From Nostoc sp. CHAB 5715 (GTDB lineage: Bacteria > Cyanobacteriota > Cyanobacteriia > Cyanobacteriales > Nostocaceae), in assembly GCF_020829685.1 (NCBI RefSeq), contig NZ_JAIVFR010000366.1:1-6681 (forward strand): 6,681 bases of DNA, given 5' to 3'. Shown in pieces: positions 5,119 through 6,681 of this stretch. The position numbers were made by a program, and so were the translations under genes. Every line of letters starts with the position of its first letter. The first letter of the stretch is position 1. A model generated the notes under the pieces. It was not told where the DNA came from, did not search any database, and saw only the letters and a list, made by a program, of their open reading frames with translations.

Positions 5119-5389
5119 CATTCGTGAGAGGTTAAGGTCAGGTACTATTTGTCAATAAGCAATAGTACTTAAAACATCGCTAGAATCGGGCTAAAATTGG
5201 GGTTGAAAACACAATTTTTGAGCAGGCGATGCCGAAGGCGGGCTATGCCTACGCGTAATTTTGATACGCATCTTTTATTCTTACTCCATTGGTTCAGTAC
5301 AAGAGTTAACTTCATACCTCTGCTTGTGAGAAATTTTCAGCATAATTTCTAATTGACAAAAGTAAGATTATCTTAACCTCTCACGGATG
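5119..5389. mobile_element. 271-bp MITE with terminal inverted repeats and 9-bp flanking duplication
   Basis: The left end CATTCGTGAGAGGTTAAG (5119-5136) and the right end, read inward on the minus strand, CATCCGTGAGAGGTTAAG (5389-5372), match at 17 of 18 positions. The similarity resumes at the same spacing after 12 divergent bases (TTGTCAATAAGCAAT against TTGTCAATTAGAAAT), so the arms align without gaps over 45 bp. GTAGGGAGC flanks both ends directly. The element has no ORF, so it would need a transposase in trans. Inside it are a hairpin, GTACTATT (5142-5149) / AATAGTAC (5161-5168), and a nested GC-rich repeat at 5226-5254. The boundary is ambiguous by one base at each end: a 7-bp duplication with CCATYCG ends is equally consistent. 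I cannot name the parent IS family. Confidence 0.8.
5226..5254 (+). repeat. GC-rich dispersed repeat nested in the MITE, copy 2
   Basis: Begins GCGATGCCGAAGGCGGG and ends ATGCCTACGC. It matches the minus-strand sequence at 2056-2082 at 21 of 27 positions. Its presence inside the mobile element means either that it inserted there or that the element carries it. Confidence 0.6.
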
Positions 5390-5398
5390 GTAGGGAGC
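5390..5398. repeat. Right copy of 9-bp target-site duplication
   Basis: An exact repeat of 5110-5118 adjoining the right end of the 271-bp element. Its first three bases, GTA, are also the left half of the NtcA box upstream of ald. Confidence 0.75.
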
Positions 5399-5431
5399 TA
5401 TACAATTGCTCTTTTAATAAATTGTTACTAT
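5390..5431 (+). promoter_or_regulatory. NtcA-activated type promoter upstream of ald
   Basis: GTAGGGAGCTATAC (5390-5403) is a perfect GTA-N8-TAC NtcA site. After exactly 22 nt comes TACTAT (5426-5431), a TAN3T -10 element. This spacing is the classical geometry of promoters activated by NtcA, the cyanobacterial nitrogen regulator, with the box centred near -41.5. The predicted start is about 5438, giving a leader of about 190 nt before the ald ATG. A lone GTA-N8-TAC is expected by chance once or twice in a window this size, so the -10 spacing and the downstream gene carry the argument. Expression under nitrogen limitation is an inference. Confidence 0.65.
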
Positions 5432-5450
5432 TCTTTATATATTGTATAAA
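5422..5450 (+). promoter_or_regulatory. Alternative sigma-70-like promoter upstream of ald
   Basis: TTGTTA (5422-5427) and TATAAA (5445-5450) are separated by 17 bp, fitting a housekeeping promoter with a start near 5457. It overlaps the NtcA-type -10. From this start the NtcA box would be centred near -60, also a usable activator position. Confidence 0.45.
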
Positions 5451-5532
5451 TACTGGGGCAATAGTCAAGGGTAAGAGTTTGGGGCTAGTCAGATTAAATT
5501 GAGAAACTTAGGACACAGATTAATTATCTCTA

Positions 5533-5596
5533 ATACAGCTATCTGTAATAGACCAGTCGTAAGACGAAAGTAGCAAGCCTGAAATTCGCAGGCTAC
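5533..5596 (+). other. Structured 5' leader of ald: three small consecutive hairpins
   Basis: TACAG-CTAT-CTGTA (5533-5546), TCGT-AAG-ACGA (about 5557-5567), and a larger stem with GTA (5570-5572) plus GCCTG (5577-5581) pairing to CAGGC (5589-5593) plus TAC (5594-5596), with a GCAA bulge and a 7-nt loop. They lie in the transcribed leader, 30-95 nt before the ald start. No known riboswitch is recognised and there is no U-tract for an attenuator, so any role is conjecture. Confidence 0.3.
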
Positions 5597-5627
5597 AGTT
5601 AAACAAAAAAATTATCAGAGGCGATAT

Positions 5628-6681
5628 ATGGAAATAGGCGTTCCCAAGGAAAATAAAGATCAAGAATTTCGGATAGGTTTAAGTCCTTCTAGTGTGCGGG
5701 TACTGCAAGAAAATGGTCATAGTATCTTCGTCGAGACGCAAGCAGGTAATGGTGCTGGATTTTCAGATGACAACTACAGAAGTGCTGGAGCCGAAATTGT
5801 CCCTACATCAGAAACGGCTTGGAATCGGGAATTGGTTGTTAAAGTCAAAGAACCTCTGACATCTGAGTATAAATTTTTGCAGAAAGGGCAGATACTATTT
5901 ACTTATTTACATTTAGCAGCCGATCGCAAATTGACCGAGCATTTAATTGATTGTGGCACAACTGCGATCGCTTACGAAACTGTAGAACAACCTGGTGCTA
6001 ACAGACTACCCTTGCTCACCCCCATGAGCGTCATTGCCGGTCGGCTAGCAGTACAATTTGGGGCGAGATTTTTAGAACGTCAGCAAGGTGGTAGAGGAGT
6101 TCTTTTAGGCGGTGTCCCTGGAGTCCAACCAGGCAAAGTAGTAATTTTAGGTGGCGGCGTTGTCGGCACAGAAGCAGCTAAAATTGCTGTAGGCATGGGT
6201 GCTAGCGTCCAGATTTTAGATGTGAGTGTCGAGCGCTTATCTTATTTAGAAACCCTGTTTGGCTCTAGAGTCGAATTGCTTTATAGTAACTCAGCACATA
6301 TTGAAGCCGCAGTCATTGAAGCCGATTTGCTCATCGGTGCAGTTTTAGTACTGGGACGTAGAGCGCCAATATTAGTATCGCGCGAATTGGTCAAACAAAT
6401 GCGTCCTGGTTCTGTAATAGTTGATGTAGCCGTTGACCAAGGCGGTTGTATAGAAACCTTACACACCACATCCCACACAAATCCGGTGTACGTTGAAGAG
6501 GGTGTGGTGCATTATGGTGTTCCCAATATGCCAGGAGCGGTACCTTGGACAGCAACCCAGGCACTCAACAACAGTACATTACCTTATGTCGTCCAGTTGG
6601 CGAATTTAGGAATTAAGGCACTGGAAGTTAACCCAGCATTAGCTAAGGGTGTAAACGTGCAGAACCATCACGCATTTGTTT
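5628..6681 (+). CDS. ald: Alanine dehydrogenase, missing only its extreme C-terminus at the window edge
   Basis: The ATG at 5628 with AGAGG 6 nt upstream opens a frame of 351 codons that runs off the right edge; the family is about 360-370 residues, so roughly ten are missing. Ald catalyses the reversible NAD-dependent oxidative deamination of L-alanine to pyruvate and ammonium, as a cytosolic oligomer (usually a hexamer). Visible key residues: Arg15 (EFRIGLSP) and Lys74 (VKVKEP) for pyruvate binding, catalytic His95 (YLHLAAD), Ser134, the NAD Rossmann motif GGGVVG at 175-180 with Asp198, catalytic Asp270 (VAVDQGG) and Asn300 (GVPNMPGA). It starts MEIGVPKE, as in the family. In Anabaena PCC 7120 Ald acts in heterocysts, breaking down alanine, which fits the NtcA-type promoter here. 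One HIP1 octamer lies at 5964-5971. PntA-type transhydrogenase shares this fold, but the residue set and length indicate Ald. Confidence 0.95.
   Translation, partial: MEIGVPKENKDQEFRIGLSPSSVRVLQENGHSIFVETQAGNGAGFSDDNYRSAGAEIVPTSETAWNRELVVKVKEPLTSEYKFLQKGQILFTYLHLAADRKLTEHLIDCGTTAIAYETVEQPGANRLPLLTPMSVIAGRLAVQFGARFLERQQGGRGVLLGGVPGVQPGKVVILGGGVVGTEAAKIAVGMGASVQILDVSVERLSYLETLFGSRVELLYSNSAHIEAAVIEADLLIGAVLVLGRRAPILVSRELVKQMRPGSVIVDVAVDQGGCIETLHTTSHTNPVYVEEGVVHYGVPNMPGAVPWTATQALNNSTLPYVVQLANLGIKALEVNPALAKGVNVQNHHAFV

Noticed and set aside
5628..6681. NAD(P) transhydrogenase alpha subunit (PntA)
   Set aside because: It shares the fold, but the catalytic set Arg15, Lys74, His95, Asp270 and Asn300 and the near-complete length of about 351 residues indicate alanine dehydrogenase.

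Overview
The window is cyanobacterial, most likely from a filamentous, heterocyst-forming (Nostocales-type) organism. Supporting signs are six perfect HIP1 octamers (GCGATCGC) in about 6.5 kb, a high-light-inducible chlorophyll-binding protein, dispersed palindromic repeats and heptamer tandem repeats of the Nostoc/Anabaena kind, and an alanine dehydrogenase gene behind an NtcA-type promoter. The exception is the first ~155-160 bases. These are very GC-rich and encode, on the minus strand, an RHS/YD-repeat fragment that does not belong with the rest; the left end looks like an assembly or library chimera.

Layout. Bases 1-160: foreign RHS fragment (minus). About 156-363: N-terminus of a TIGR03943/YcgQ-type membrane protein (minus), cut by the foreign junction. 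406-1470: its partner permease of the DUF318/UPF0718 (YcgR, SO_0444-like) family (minus). 1486-2309: repeat-rich spacer with a 225-bp element bounded by inverted repeats, large hairpins and dispersed repeats. 2310-2697: a toxin-antitoxin locus (minus) with an intact DUF2281 antitoxin and only the C-terminal remnant of its PIN-domain toxin. 2794-3906: an exported seven-bladed WD40 protein (minus). 3982-4275: a small two-helix membrane protein (minus). 4746-4916: a high-light-inducible protein (minus). 5119-5389: a 271-bp MITE-like element with 9-bp direct flanking repeats. 5628 to the right edge: nearly complete alanine dehydrogenase (plus).

The most interesting structure lies upstream of ald. 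A perfect NtcA box (GTA-N8-TAC, 5390-5403) sits 22 nt before a TAN3T -10 element (5426-5431), the textbook geometry of an NtcA-activated promoter. The left half of that box is also the start of the target-site duplication made by the 271-bp element. The element therefore landed on the NtcA site, and the duplication regenerated a complete box on the ald side while all sequence further upstream was pushed away by about 280 bp.

The genes are mostly independent units: a metal- or solute-permease pair, a decayed toxin-antitoxin locus, an exported propeller, a photoprotection protein and a nitrogen/carbon enzyme. I see no defence island, CRISPR array, tRNA or rRNA.
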